Source of the DNA: Paragonimus westermani
Lineage: Eukaryota; Platyhelminthes; Trematoda; Plagiorchiida; Troglotrematidae
NCBI GenBank assembly: GCA_008508345.1
Contig: QNGE01001298.1
Location: forward strand, 113,225-177,224
Direction of reading: 5' to 3'
DNA length: 64,000 bases
Below are positions 1 through 10,760 of the stretch, piece after piece. The notes under the pieces were generated by a model. The model saw nothing but the letters and a program-made list of their open reading frames with translations. It had not been told where the DNA came from and did not search any database. A program made the position numbers and the translations under genes. Position 1 is the first letter of the stretch; every line of letters starts with the position of its first letter.

Positions 1-918
1 CACGAGTCGGTTACGCAGAACAGTCGGTTACATAGGTTAAACGCGTAACGACAAAACAATGAACTGGAATAACATCACATGAGTACAATCAGGATTCACT
101 GTCACGGTAACGAAATTGATTGCGTCAGCACCTTTTACCAACAAATGGCCGGTCCGTGACGCCTGATCAAAATTGCCTCGGAGAAGGCCATCAATCTAAG
201 GTTACGGCTGTATAGTAGGACCATGAACAAAAAAACGTGGTCAACCACGATCGACGGCGCAGGGCTTCTGTTCGGGTGTTGATGTGCTGATCCGCCTTGA
301 GTCACTGTTTACACCAGCCCCGTGGGGATGTTCTCCGCTTTCCACTGTTGTAAATTTCGGTCTGTTCTGCTAATGTATGATGACCTGGTAGGTAACATGA
401 GAGGCAGAGTTTTCCGAGGAAGAACAATCAGGTCGGTGGAGGCTCATCCTGCGAGTAGAGTGCAACAAGCGTAATTTCACTGAGGGATGTGTGCGGTCGA
501 TGGCAGATGTCAACTTTTGACTTACATCGATACTAGTGTGGTCACCTGTGTAAGGAAGTTTGATGAAAACCTGTATTTCAGCGCTAACTGTGGTTGGGAG
601 GTGGCCAGTTGTTCTTTACAATACATTTCAATAAGTTTGATTAGATATCCACTCGCGAGCAGAATACTCTTCAAGAGTTCCCCTTCAGGCGTTCATGATT
701 CTACTACACAGTCGCAACCCTAGATTGATGGCCTTCTCCGAGGCAATTTTGATCAGGCGTCACGGACCGGCCATTTGTTGGTAAAAGGTGCTGACGCAAT
801 CAATTTCGTTACCGTGACAGTGAATCCTGATTGTACTCATGTGATGTTATTCCAGTTCATTGTTTTGTCGTTACGCGTTTAACCTATGTAACCGACTGTT
901 CTGCGTAACCGACTCGTG
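1..918. repeat. large inverted repeat (foldback), arms 1-228 and 691-918
   Basis: Base n of the left arm pairs with base 919-n of the right arm. Arms 1-198 and 721-918 are perfectly complementary by eye. The next 30 pairs (199-228 with 691-720) match at 24 positions, and all six differences are transitions. The spacer is about 460 bp and shows no recognisable gene; the short frame at 487-723 is not convincing. The left arm starts exactly at the window edge, so it may continue outside. The right arm abuts the gag region of Gypsy-1, so it could be that element's leader or LTR in inverted duplicate. An assembly foldback is also possible. Confidence 0.9.
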
Positions 919-1077
919 AGAATAAACGAAATGCTTGCATCTTGCAGCGTACGTCTCCTTGCCATCTTGATGAACTTTATAGAGGGAACTCAGCGTTTCA
1001 AGTTCCTCAAACGGTAGCAATGCTCCGACAATGCGTTGGAGGTTTGGCAGACAGGTCGACTTTTGTCCGATCAAGTA

Positions 1078-1410
1078 GATAAGAGTGATGTGTGGGCGGT
1101 GATAAACGAACTCAAAGAACATTACCTTGGTCAAGCGAATGAGACTTTTGAATGTTCCCGGTCATTTGGAAGGAACCGTCAGTAAGGAGATTTCATCGGC
1201 CAATATGTAGCGGCAGTGAAGAAGCTAGCCAGAAATTGCGATTTTGTAAGTGTATGAAGGATGGTCTAATGCATGATCGAATGTTCCGTGGCTTTAAGAA
1301 CGCTCTGATGACAAAGGGACTGCTGAAGCTATGACAGTGAGCGCCTACGCAATTTGTGGATACTTGTGACAACGAAACAGCGGCAAAGAGGATGAACAGC
1401 CTTAACAACG
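1078..1410 (+). pseudogene. Gypsy-1 gag (capsid-like) remnant
   Basis: Starting at 1078, the frame reads a helical segment followed by F-E-C-S-R-S-F and, after one stop, G-D-F-I-G-Q-Y-V-A-A-V-K-K-L-A-R-N-C-D-F. This is the usual retrotransposon gag layout (R-x-F/R...G-E-x-x-x-x-Y-V-x-x-L-x-x-L-A-x-x-C). A one-base frameshift near 1245 then leads into M-K-D-G-L-M-H-D-R-M-F-R-G-F-K, the 'L-R-D-R-L-V-x-G-L' step of gag. The tail D-T-C-D-N-E-T-A-A-K-R-M resembles the conserved end of the gag core. No zinc knuckle survives downstream (1410-1900). The minus-strand frame at 871-1134 is its shadow. Confidence 0.7.
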
Positions 1411-1920
1411 TAAACGGAATGGAGTTCTAGGCAATCCGCGGGCAAGGTTCACAGCCTACCTCTGGCAGTTTTCAGGTAAAGAACGTGAAAAACGGAAAAA
1501 ATTTAATACCGGCGAAAATCTGCCGTTATGTGTCGATAAGAAAACCACCCTGCCGATTAGTGTATACCACTCCTATTTTTAACGATCAGTTAAGACTCCG
1601 GAGTTTAAGAGATACTGAATGTTGTTCGGAATGCTGCTGCGTTAAAATGAACTTGCGCCTAGATCACTAGTGAAGGGGTGTTACGGCGACATCAGTTAAG
1701 GCTAATTCACCAGTTAATGATGTATCAGAAAGTTGTATTAAAAAATCAACCGCAATGTCCCCTGAAGTTTTGCTGGAAATATGGACTGAATCAATGGTAC
1801 ATGTTGTGGGTTGCAACTACCCTGCTCGGTAATCCGAAGGGTTGAAGATCTTGCATGATTGAATTTTTCGTTGTGCAACGGTAGTCAAGGCTACCCCTCG
1901 ATCTGGGCGCCTTTCAGAAG

Positions 1921-2247
1921 ATGGATCTCGTGACTTCTCCTCACGAAAATTTCACTCGCCCCAGAGACGTTTCCATTTGTACGCCAGATATTGTTAGTTT
2001 TTTCGCAGCTACGTTGCCTGCGATGGGAGTTCGATTAGCTATCCGCGAGAAGTTTAAGAATGAATCGGATCGTTTGCTCCAATCTGAACTAACAGCACCA
2101 GAAGATGGTCCCAATAATCGTGTGAGTTGTTTTGCAATGACGTTGGTAAATAATGACGGTATTCGGGCATGGGTTAACCTCAGACAGTTGGATGCTTACT
2201 CCGTAGGGAACAATACTAATTACCTACTGGACAATAGTTTAGTCTAA
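1921..2247 (+). pseudogene. Gypsy-1 reverse transcriptase, fingers domain
   Basis: An uninterrupted 108-codon frame. Residues about 37-60 (R-L-A-I-R-E-K-F-K-N-E-S-D-R-L) match the pattern 'P-x-x-L-R-x-K-(L/V)-K-x-E-L-x-R-(L/M)' that opens Ty3/Gypsy reverse transcriptase. The following P-x-x-R-V-S-C-F-A-M-T-L-V and G-I-R-A-W-V-N-L-R-Q-L correspond to 'W-V-S-x-x-V-V-V-x-K-x-x-G-x-x-R-x-C-x-D-x-R-x-L'. The rest of the palm continues downstream in another frame. This is a domain fragment, not an independent gene. The surviving length probably reflects chance absence of stops. Confidence 0.7.
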
Positions 2248-2249
2248 CT

Positions 2250-2740
2250 GAACCAGGCTGCTCCGTCTTCCGCATACTGGCAACTGATTTGTGATGGAGC
2301 ATCTCACTGAGTTTGACGCTGTTTGATGCCATTTCTCTTGGCTGCACCTACCCTCGGAATTAAAACTGTGAGGTGAAAATTCCAGAAAATTCTATTTTAG
2401 GCATTTGGGAGAGTGGAATAACTGATGTTTGTCGCAAACGATCTACTGATATGTGGAAGAGGGATTACGGAAGAAGACCGGAAGTTTTAGGCACTTCTGC
2501 AGCAGTGTTTTGTGAAAAGCAAGGTTTTCATAAGGCGAAATGATTTTCCGGGAGATAGATTTGACGTTTAATGACCAACTGCTTACTTCCAGTGGACTCT
2601 AAAATGATCCGGACAAAGTGGAGGCTATCCCGAATATGCCCTTGATGATGCAAAGACAGTTTCGCACCTAAATGGTGGGATAAACTACCTGGAGAGATTC
2701 TTCTCGGAGCTGAGTGATTTAATGTAGTGGACTTAGCAAA
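2250..2740 (+). pseudogene. Gypsy-1 reverse transcriptase palm and thumb
   Basis: The region reads A-Y-W-Q-L near 2270, L-G-I-K-T near 2355, and then V-A-N-D-L-L-I-C-G-R-G from about 2431. The catalytic pair is A-N-D where active elements have A-D-D: the codon at 2437-2439 is aac, so the first aspartate is lost. Downstream D-P-D-K-V-E-A-I (from 2606) and, one frame over, G-G-I-N-Y-L-E-R-F-F-S-E-L-S-D-L match the thumb/connection of Gypsy polymerases ('D-P-x-K-V-x-A-I...N-Y-L-x-x-F-I-P-x-L-S'). Several stops interrupt it. Confidence 0.75.
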
Positions 2741-2779
2741 TCACCCTCGAAAGTGTCACACGATTATGGATTGACGCTA

Positions 2780-3180
2780 AGTAATAGGGGTTTGTCGAAA
2801 TTGAGAAGCTACTTTCTGTGGCTTCGGTGCTAGCATACTACGATTATGAGTTTCCCCTAGTAATTTAGTGTAGTAACAATCAATCCAGCCACTCAGTACT
2901 ACAACAAGATAGACCGACTGGTTACAGAAACCGGGATCACTTTACTGTTAAACGAAACTCTGTCCAAATCGAAATGTTAACAATGGTTTTTGTTCTGGAA
3001 CGCTTCAGCACCCATGTATTTGAGAGGATGACAGTTGTACACGCAGACCACTAACCCCTGATAGAAGTAGTGAAGAAGCCGTTGGGTGCCACGCTTCAGC
3101 GTCTGCAACGGATGATGATCAGGCTACAATAGTATCTGGTGGGCCGGTTTGGATACGTGGTAGCAGCAACGTTAATTTAT
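2780..3180 (+). pseudogene. Gypsy-1 RNase H remnant
   Basis: From 2791 the frame reads E-K-L-L-S-V-A-S-V-L-A-Y-Y-D-Y, the standard start of Gypsy RNase H. It is followed by L-Q-Q-D-R-P-T-G-Y, V-Q-I-E-M-L-T-M-V-F-V-L-E-R-F and V-H-A-D-H-stop-P-L. The last corresponds to 'T-D-H-K-P-L' with the lysine codon now a stop. L-Q-R-L-Q-R-M-M-I-R-L-Q follows, as in related elements. The catalytic region around Y-D-Y has no C-D-A-S motif left. Confidence 0.75.
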
Positions 3181-3379
3181 CTAAATGTTATGTTCTCATT
3201 ATGTGGTTAGTGGGATAAACTGAGGTGTAAAAACCTAGTAACGGGCATTTCTTTGTTAGTTTGTAAACAAGGTTTTTCCGTTAAGTCACTGAGGCGCAAT
3301 GATCTGAGTGCACTTAGTTCCAGTGGCTAGAGCACGTACCAAAACTTATTTGAGTGAAACACACTCAAGCATATCAAAC

Positions 3380-3640
3380 GAACGACAGTTGTTTGAAATT
3401 GTGAAACTCGTTATCAATCGTCGTGGATATAATTGAGGGATGTGCTTGTATGGTCTAGTACATGCGAACTGGATGAAAAGTACATTGAATTGTTACGCAC
3501 GTTCTAATGCAACATATGGAATGTATATGAAGTTTAGCCCGGTATACCTACGACTTAAAGGCATACCTTTTATCCCTCTCCGACTCACATTTTATGACGG
3601 AACCTCCATATCGTGTCGTACTACAGAAACCAGGTAACTT
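3380..3640 (+). pseudogene. possible Gypsy-1 linker toward integrase
   Basis: After RNase H a segment reads A-A-T-L-I-Y-L (compare 'A-D-x-L-S-R-A-Y-L') near 3165, and E-R-Q-L-F-E-I-V-K-L-V-I at about 3381. The open frame 3440-3637 then ends with a stretch that could be the 'Y-D-G-x-x-x-x-x-x-R' strand preceding the integrase zinc finger. The similarity is weak. No H-H-C-C finger or DDE core could be found further right. Confidence 0.25.
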
Positions 3641-5786
3641 GAACCGTAGCACTGTGCCATCTAAACGGTGGGCTGGGGACATTTGTTGACCGGTTGCACT
3701 GTTTAAATGTCATCAGGATGACACTAAGTTGCGCCAAGCAAACCCCATTGTGTAAATGATGACTGATTCGTTGGTGTTAAAATACTGCAAATTTAAGTCC
3801 AAAACTTTCTCACGAAACGGGTTATATGCAGGAAAAATTCAAACCAGCTTCTATATGCTCATGAAGCTAACCTCTTTTTAACGCCATGGATAATTTTCAC
3901 TCGTGTGGTTTGAATTGGTTCGCTAACGTCATTTCTATATAAATTGTCAACAATATCTACTCAGTTTTAGGTTACGTATATGTTATCTGATTAAATCGAA
4001 ATGCTGCCAAATCGTGCAGTGAACTGGAAAGTACAGAGAGTCACGTGAGGCTGACAAAAATTAATTTCAATTATCAGAGCTTTGAAATTTATCCGTCAGA
4101 GATGTGGCTTTTTCGAGGTAAATTTGTTAGTTGAAATGTTACGCCAGCGTGCCAAAACATAAAAGTCCTAAATTCAGAACCTGATAGACAAGAAGCCTCC
4201 ATTAGCAGACGGATCATTTTGGTATGTGTATTCTTCTGAATGAGTCATTAGTTTGTCTAAACCTATCATACTTAACCAGGGTTAACTATGTTTTTAACAC
4301 TTACACATTCCTGAGAGGCCGAATAAAATTTCTGTTTAACATGTGATTATTGAATACCAGCACCAACTTCGGGAAGCCGAGGGTCTTACACATTGAATCC
4401 ATGGCGCAAAAGGCAGGCGCTCCAAATAGCAGGTACGTTTATTTTCAACTAATTTATTAGGATGGTCTGTTGAGTGGCTTAACTAGTGTGAGTCATACTC
4501 GTCACAACTAGATGGCAGTGTAAAAATCGAATGCCATCCGATTATTTGACGTGTGCTATGCAGTAAGTACGGTTTAACCCTTAACTTAGGTAGAAAAAAG
4601 GTAGATTATTCACAACTGATTCGAAATTTCCTGCCTTAAACTCTTACGGTTTTGCCTCACGAAAGAACGAGATATACCTGAGGGCTCTGAGCATACCCAG
4701 TTTTGTGTTACTTCTAAGCGTTATTTTGTTGACTTCAAACGATATGAAAAAGAGGAAACCTTTAGATTAACTGGTTTAGCTCCGTTTGTCGCTTTTCTTT
4801 ATTTTAGCTTAACCCACACTTAGGTCACGTGCTTTACTCACCGGCGGGTTGCAACGAAACAGATGCTACTGTTCTGTGTCGTTCTGATTGGTGACCGGTT
4901 TTCTCGAGTGGCCAAGTTTCATTGGTTATAACATCCCGCCAATCACTGGTTGATCTTCCATCGAGAAGTCTGCCCAACTAGATCCATTAACACTGTAATA
5001 TCTGGTTCATGAGTAAGAGACAAACACCTAGTGCTGATACTCGCAACAGCGCAAATCGCTGATGGTACCTCACTAAAAGCTTCAAAACAGTATCATACTC
5101 TGGTTTTAGTTTTGTTAGGACTCCTAAATGATACGTCCACTTGTACTGACGACGAGCAAAACCCAATTCGCCTTCGAGTAACGACATTCACTCTTCTTCA
5201 GTAACTAGATTTCTATCTGATTTTATAAACAACTTAATTTCTTATACAATTTTAACTGCATGACTTCGCATTGTCAGCTGCTGCTTGGAGGATGAAAACT
5301 GTTGGTAGCACTTGCAGTCAAAATGTCAGCTGACCATAGATTTTGTCTTACATAACAAAGTGAACCATCAGAACAATGTTATAGGTGTACTCGACATATC
5401 CGGTCAAGTGAAATCTGTAGGAACGCTATAGTGTCTATCACAGCCAACGAATTTTAAAGAATGATTGACTGACCTAGTTACGAGCATTATTTTTGTTGGT
5501 TCGCACATTTTTGGCAGTGAATGCCAAAAAGTAAATTCAAAACCACCTTCGAAATGCTCTCACGGTTGAATAGATTGGTGCTTATGGAAGTGCATGACTA
5601 AGTAGGATAGATACTGTGGACAGTTTTGCGAGTGAGGCTGAATACATTTATCCTGTTGGACAACAATGACGGATGCGTAAATACTTTTGCAATCATTATG
5701 TTCTCTCCCTCTAACATTGACTTTCGTTAGTCAGTTAACAAACTGCGTTTTCTGTTTTTGTTTATATTTGCAATGATGGGATTAAC
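3641..5786. other. no gene recognised; expected further TTC39 exon(s) not found
   Basis: Non-coding-looking DNA. The next TTC39 exon should start with two bases completing the codon left open by the exon at 5787-5890. I could not find the family's conserved G-x-G-x-F-N-L-(M/L)-(L/I)-S-x-L-P block on the minus strand here. A minus-strand frame at 4987-5187 has a donor-like site at its end but no convincing similarity. Confidence 0.4.
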
Positions 5787-5890
5787 TTTCATCGAACATT
5801 TTTCTGTAAAACGTTTCATCAAAGTTGTCGTACTGATTCGCGAATTGCTGGATTCTGTGATCAACTGATAGTGTCAGCGACCGGAGACAG
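5787..5890 (-). CDS. TTC39: TTC39-like gene, exon E
   Basis: 104 bases: one base completing arginine from exon D, 34 codons, then one base before GTTAAT. The acceptor ATTATATGCAG lies 448 nt downstream of exon D. The residues C-L-R-S-L-T-L-S-V-D-H-R fall in the poorly conserved linker that follows Y-x-x-Y in TTC39. The end (D-E-T-F-Y-R-K-M-F-D-E) would precede the family's 'F-E-x-G-V-x-(L/M)-G-(V/L)-G-x-F' block, which must lie on the next, unseen exon. Phase and spacing fit well; similarity alone would not identify it. Confidence 0.6.
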
Positions 5891-6338
5891 CTGCATATAA
5901 TGTAATATACTCTTCGAGTAACTAGCAATTTGCCCACCGTTTTACAAGATAACTCCAATCTGATGAGACAACTAGAAAAGTTTCTCAATAAAGACGGAAT
6001 CGAGGCCTAAAACTACAAGTATTCCTCGTTTTTATCAACGAAGAAGTGGGTCCGATTCACTTATTGACAACTAGAGACCGGAAGCCATCAGCCGTGCTCA
6101 CCATGCAAACGGCTTGTGAATGGCCATATAAAAATGTTTACTGGGAATCTTGAAAAATATCAGTGAAGGTATACTACTGTGTTGTTGGGTAAACACAATA
6201 CTACTGTCGGACAATACACTGTTTTACATGCTCCATCCAGTTAAATGCGGCAGTTAGCTGTGATGTTCTTCTGAAACCCTGTTCTATTTTCAGCATCATA
6301 GAATCCATTTAATGAGTGTACGTATATCTGGAACATAC

Positions 6339-6471
6339 CGATAACACTTGTAACACTGTCTGACTTTCAACGAGGAACGGATAAGGCTGGCGAAGTTTTC
6401 GTCTTGAAGCATACTGAGGAAAGCGAACTGCAACAAGGCTTCAGCGTAGCAAAGTTCAGCATGTGCTTGTT
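6339..6471 (-). CDS. TTC39: TTC39-like gene, exon D (most conserved exon)
   Basis: 133 bases: two bases completing glutamate, 43 codons, then two bases (CG|GTATGT donor). The acceptor is TTTTTTCTTATTACATACAG. The product reads H-A-E-L-C-Y-A-E-A-L-L-Q-F-A-F-L, then L-Q-D-E-N-F-A-S-L-I, then S-L-K-V-R-Q-C-Y-K-C-Y. In vertebrate TTC39 proteins the same place has 'H-A-E-(V/L)-C-Y-A-E-C-L-L-x-R-A-x-L-(T)-F-L-Q-D-E-N-(M/L)-x-S-F-I-x-G-x-(I/L)-K-(V/I)-R-x-S-Y-x-x-Y'. The near colinear match over about 43 residues is the strongest evidence for the gene's identity. Confidence 0.92.
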
Positions 6472-8049
6472 CTGTATGTAATAAGAAAAAACAGATGGAA
6501 TTAAATGCAGAGTGAGTCATAACTTTAATCCATAAAAACGCATGTACGCAAAAACTGTGTGACACGGTTTTCGGTCTCATTGAGTGGTGGGATATAATTG
6601 TGTCAGTTCATTCTTTCTGATAACACTTGGATATTAGTTAATTAACAGTCACACTTAATGGTAGCAAAGTCTCTTACACGCATGTTTCAGCAGTCAATGG
6701 AAAATAGATACAGTGTAGACTTTCATTCTTAATGCCATTTAACCCTGATTGTTTACGCAAGCCCTAATCCGGATTTGACCTCAGCCAAAATGTGTATTGG
6801 GAAAGTGTGGCAGTAAAGAGACAGGCGATCTCACACCAAGCCGAATGTGTGCATGACACCTGAACTCCAACTTCTGAAATGTTCTTCCTTCAACTGCGAG
6901 TCTAGTGTTTTTTCCATGAGACGGCATAATGTGAACCAAAAACGGGATTGCTGTAATCAGATGTGAGTGATATTTAACATGAAAAAATTCAGACATTCAC
7001 CTAGTCCGTGTAATAAACTTTGTTTATTCATTAAGTGTCATTGTTAATTACTATTTATTCACGAGTCACTGGGTGAGAGGCAAAATACCAGCCAAAGTAG
7101 ACTGCGAAACAGTTTTAAATTGAACACATTCATACGGATTACTTCAACAATTTTTTGAACCTATTGTTTTGGGGTTTTCAACTTATTTTCCCCTTGTAAA
7201 AAACCGAAAGATTTAATGTGGTTCCGTATTTAAGGTGAAGCCCGCCTCAGTCAAGTTTGGTGCAGTCAGTACTGATCAACCTTCTGCATACTTCCCAACA
7301 TCAAGCTTTGTGTAGAAAACGTTCTCTACCGTTGACCTTCAGATGTGGTTTTCCTTTGCAAACTTGTAACACTCTTATAGCTAGTTTCCCAAGTGTCCTT
7401 ATCAATCTGGTTAAAGCAGCAGGAAGACAAATGCTGTAGGATAGAAATTGCTTGCTCATTTCCGATTTCGCACATGAAGACAGGTTAGGTATATATAGAA
7501 AGGGGATGTAGAATAGAACAGCAGTTGAGCGTAGAGCACAATAACAAAATCAGGCGCAATCCCACGGCAATCGTGCTGATCGCATCAGAACCCTCTGTTC
7601 ATAAGTAAGTAGTTGATCAGCACAAATATCTTGAAGGTCAACAGCTTCGATTTAAGCAGGCGAAGTGTATTGAAGATGCGTTTAGCATTTGAAGACTGCA
7701 GGTTCCGACCGACCTGAGGAATTACCAGTATTAGTTGAGTCAACAAGTTCACTGTTCACTTGAAAATGTGCCGCTGTCCGTTATCTTAACCTCAGGCCAG
7801 TTATACCAACGTGTTTATGACCACGGCTACAGAAAAACTGGTCGATCAGACGAAAAGCGGAACAGCCAATTATGCCACGACAGGAAACAAGACATAAGAC
7901 ATCATGAGTCGAGGAAACATTCTAAATTCACCGGCTGAGTGGAAAATACTCAAGGGTGATCATAACTTTTATTCACGTTGATTGCTACGACAGAACTACA
8001 AAAGTCAATTCTGACTAAATTTGCATCTTCAAAACAATATTATTCCCGA

Positions 8050-9060
8050 TTCTTTTTCATTTCTAGCTTACAATGAATTTCTACTGACTTTTTTTAATAA
8101 TCAACGACCGTTGAAACGTTCATCAGAACTTCTTCGTTACTTATAACTGTTATTAATACATATTTTTTCCTGCCCCGCGAAGCAGAGTGCGAAATAGTCC
8201 ACGCTTGAACGCCTTCAGAGAAAACAGGCGGGAGCGATCGAACTTACCAGTCCATGGTGTCAGTTGAAAAACCTCGTACGCTGAACCATACCGTCTTCAC
8301 GATGAATGGTCGGAATATCTAAAAACGACAGGCCTCGATCGAACTACGAGATGAGTCAGGAAATCTGTGCACTTGAGTGAAATGAATCTCATCCGTGAAA
8401 CCAAGCATATTGCCGATATATCGTTTTTAAAAGGTGCTAATATCAGTGAAGTTCGAAAATTGTCCGTCAGTCGTCCGCCGAATTATGTCAGTCACCGTCG
8501 GGCCCGGTTGTCTACCAACCGTCATACTGTCATCCTGTTTACAAGAATTGCTGACAAACTGAAACTGAATAACATCGATGCATGAGGAAATCGATTCTTC
8601 ATGGAAGTCGGTTGGAACACACAGTGGTAAATTTTGGTGGGAACTAAAATTTCTTGAAATTTCGGTACCATCATCACAAAAGTAAATTCGTGAATAAGGA
8701 CTAGACATCAGAAGAATATATTCTCGTATAACTTATAACTATGTTACCTAGAGTCACGTCAAAACCAAATTGAATTTTTACACAACTGGAACTGGAGCAT
8801 TTACAAATTTGGTCGAGAATGTTCATCAGCCACCTAGCCAGTTGAAAGTATGTCGTATTGTCCATGGGTACGGTGAGACTGGACGTGACAGCACTGTCGG
8901 CGGGCCACTCACCTGTTGCGTGCACATTTCCAACGCTATCGTTTGCTTATACTGAGCGTCATACGACAGCAGAACTTGCGACTTTCACGGAATTTTTCTT
9001 TCGGAATGCTGTTGTCCAGAGAGTAATCCGGTGTGTTCGTCAGTGAGCACGGTTTTCACT
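8050..9060 (-). mobile_element. Penelope-like retroelement remnant
   Basis: Read on the minus strand from about 8950 down, frames give Y-F-Q-L-A-R-W-L-M-N-I-L and S-S-S-S-C-V-K-I-Q-F-G-F. These are followed by S-S-D-V-stop-S-L-F-T-N (Penelope 'S-F-D-V-V-S-L-F-T-N-(I/V)-P'). The next frame gives I-Q-F-Q-F-V-S-N-S, then V-G-R-Q-P-G-P-T-V-T-D-I (family: 'I-Q-F-x-F-x-x-x...A-M-G-S-P-L-G-P-x-x-A-(D/N)-I'). N-F-T-D-I-S-T-F stands where 'R-Y-V-D-D-T-F' is expected. G-L-S-F-L-D-I-P-T-I-H-R-E-D-G near 8310 matches 'L-P-F-L-D-(V/I)-x-x-x-R-x-x-(D/G)-G'. No intact GIY-YIG endonuclease was found to the left. Stops and frameshifts make it inactive. Confidence 0.8.
8427..8925 (-). pseudogene. Penelope-like reverse transcriptase, broken
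   Basis: Two overlapping minus frames (8701-8925 and 8427-8708) carry consecutive parts of one reverse transcriptase, so a frameshift separates them. The first holds the region before and including the D-V-x-S-L-F-T motif. The second holds the Q-F-x-F and G-R-Q-P-G-P-T motifs and ends with F-T-D-I in place of the catalytic Y-x-D-D. The second catalytic aspartate is therefore isoleucine. Sense to TTC39 inside its large intron. Confidence 0.75.
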
Positions 9061-9793
9061 TTTGATGCACTATCCGCCCTATTCATAAAGACAGTGCCCA
9101 AATCCTTGTCAGGTTTGATAGGAACGAAGCTTCGCATCCTCTTTGACTATATACGCGTTTCGTTATATTTAGATAGCAGACAACAGTGTTGAGGTATGGA
9201 ATGTGAGAAGAAAGTGACCAGTATTTTTTTGATGGAATGAGACAAATCCCTCAACTGACTGTAAGTTTTGTGAATTAGACCTGAGTTTGGAACCGGTTTG
9301 GTTTTTTTGGCGGAAATTTCGACTTCAGCCCTAACGTTAACACATCACAATTTGTACATTTTTTGAAAGGAAAATATACTTTTGTGCGACATTTGCCGGG
9401 TTGCATTAAAATTCAACGACCCCATGTCGATCAGTCAGCGATTTGTCAAGGGAACTGGTGGAATTCTTAACAAGGCGGCGTCAGATTCTGTTTTTGTACA
9501 CTGTCAATATAAAACGCGGATGAGTACTTTTTGAGTAAATCCTTTTAACAGAAGCATTAATGCTTTTTAAAGACCATTGAGAACTGTGAGATTTTTCCGT
9601 TTGCGTAACACAGTTGATTCACGGAGTGAAACTTCCTTGTGCCACCTGCGTTCTTCGCTCAGAACAATTGGCACCTCAACTGGAATTAAGCATAAGATTC
9701 CCCTGGCTCCAGTCGTTTGAGGATAGAAAAATTCATAGCCTTCTGGAGGACTTCGAGGACGTGGTTGGATTGGTTTAACTGAAGACCACCCGG

Positions 9794-10120
9794 GTGATGT
9801 ATGTGGCCTTGTGGATACTCCTGATAAGTAGGGCAGAGGCAGTGTTGGGGACAGCACGAAAGATCCGTACGAAGCCAGATTGGGCTACTGAAAAGAAGGC
9901 TTTGATCCCAGGTTTCGAAAGCTTCGCCGATGGCACTGAGACAATGCGACAGTGCAAGAGTGCATGGTTTGGCCACAGAGGTAATGCTTACGCTCACGCC
10001 GTGTCACTGAGAACGACTTTATCAAGACCCCTACGGGGGTTGGGTCAAGATTCGGAGCAACGCATGCTGTCAGGTCAGTTTTCGGAAAGAATGCCATTAA
10101 TAGTCTTGTAACAGTTCAAC
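9794..10120 (+). pseudogene. Gypsy-2 gag (capsid-like) frame
   Basis: A 105-codon open frame. Its second half reads F-A-D-G-T-E-T-M-R-Q-C-K-S-A-W-F-G-H, then N-A-Y-A-H-A-V-S-L-R-T-T-L, then L-G-Q-D-S-E-Q-R-M-L-S-G-Q-F and E-R-M-P. This follows a common gag core pattern (charged helix, 'Y-A-x-x-L-x-x-L-x-x-x-A-x-P-x-L', 'R-x-R-L-L-x-x-Q-F-x-x-G-L-P'). The overlapping minus frames at 9567-9997 are its shadows. No zinc knuckle is preserved downstream; a C-x3-C-x2-H string near 10505 has wrong spacing. Confidence 0.6.
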
Positions 10121-10619
10121 GTTGCTCAGACTGAACGTCTATGATTTTGCGATAATTGGCCGGAGAGGCTAGACAACTATTGGCGGAAAACTCTGACACT
10201 CAAGGAGTTGAAAGCAAACAAACTAAGTGAACTAGACCATCTTCGAAGAGCGATGAGCTCATGATGTGGCGGCTTTGTAGTTGACGAAGATGCGAAAGAC
10301 GTGGACGATAGAGGAGCTTTTTGCAGATGGACAGGAAAAAAGTGAACATAAATAAGGTTTCACTGGTTGTTTTTTGTTTGAGAAGGAAAATCCGGTAATT
10401 CGTGGGATTGGGAAGACGGTATCTCAGACTAGGTTGGGATGCCGTTTGATTGGCAATGGGGTGGCAACTTCATTGATTGGACCGAGGTAAGGGAAGATTG
10501 TTTGACCATGTGTGATGGTCATTCAAACAGTGCGCGGATTTACTCTCAAAGTTGATAGCCTTACACAATATGATGTGCGAAATGATGATCAAGTAGTCAA
10601 ATAATGTTAGGAGGCAAAA

Positions 10620-10760
10620 TCACCAAAACAATCTAGCCAGGACATCGGTAACGGCTGGTGAAATCAGTCATCATTTCAAACTATCCAGGGCCGCGGTGAC
10701 GGCTGACGAATTCAGACAGCTACAAAACACTGGGAGGACACGTCGGACTGACAATCAGGA
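10620..10760 (+). repeat. two imperfect copies of a ~32-bp unit
   Basis: The sequence around 10636-10667 and 10684-10715 repeats with about 70-75% identity: both read g(c/g)(g/a)-gt-(a/g)-acggctg followed by (g/a)aa(a/t)tcag. They lie between the gag and protease parts of Gypsy-2. They could be a duplicated linker segment of that element; no function is visible. Confidence 0.4.

Larger units (their letters stand above)
919..3640 (+). mobile_element. degenerate Ty3/Gypsy retrotransposon, Gypsy-1
   Basis: Conceptual translation in shifting + frames gives, in the expected order, a gag-like region, the fingers and palm of reverse transcriptase, the connection, RNase H, and possibly the start of the region before integrase. 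No LTR pair could be recognised. Stops and frameshifts separate the pieces, so the copy is dead. The polymerase motif is of the V-A-D-D-I-L-V-C-G type, unlike the Y-V-D-D type at 11.7 kb or the Y-I-D-D-V-L-V-A-S type at 21.4 kb. It is therefore a separate lineage from the other two Gypsy remnants. Confidence 0.85.

Noticed and set aside
871..1134. 87-codon minus-strand open frame next to the foldback
   Set aside because: The plus strand of the same DNA reads as retrotransposon gag, so this is its antisense shadow.
8912..8990. Exon-like minus-strand stretch ending in a consensus CAACAG|GTGAGT donor
   Set aside because: It lies within the reading of the Penelope-like reverse transcriptase. The donor is probably chance, although cryptic use cannot be excluded.
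9567..9997. Overlapping minus-strand frames up to 103 codons
   Set aside because: They lie opposite or upstream of the Gypsy-2 gag frame and show no similarity.
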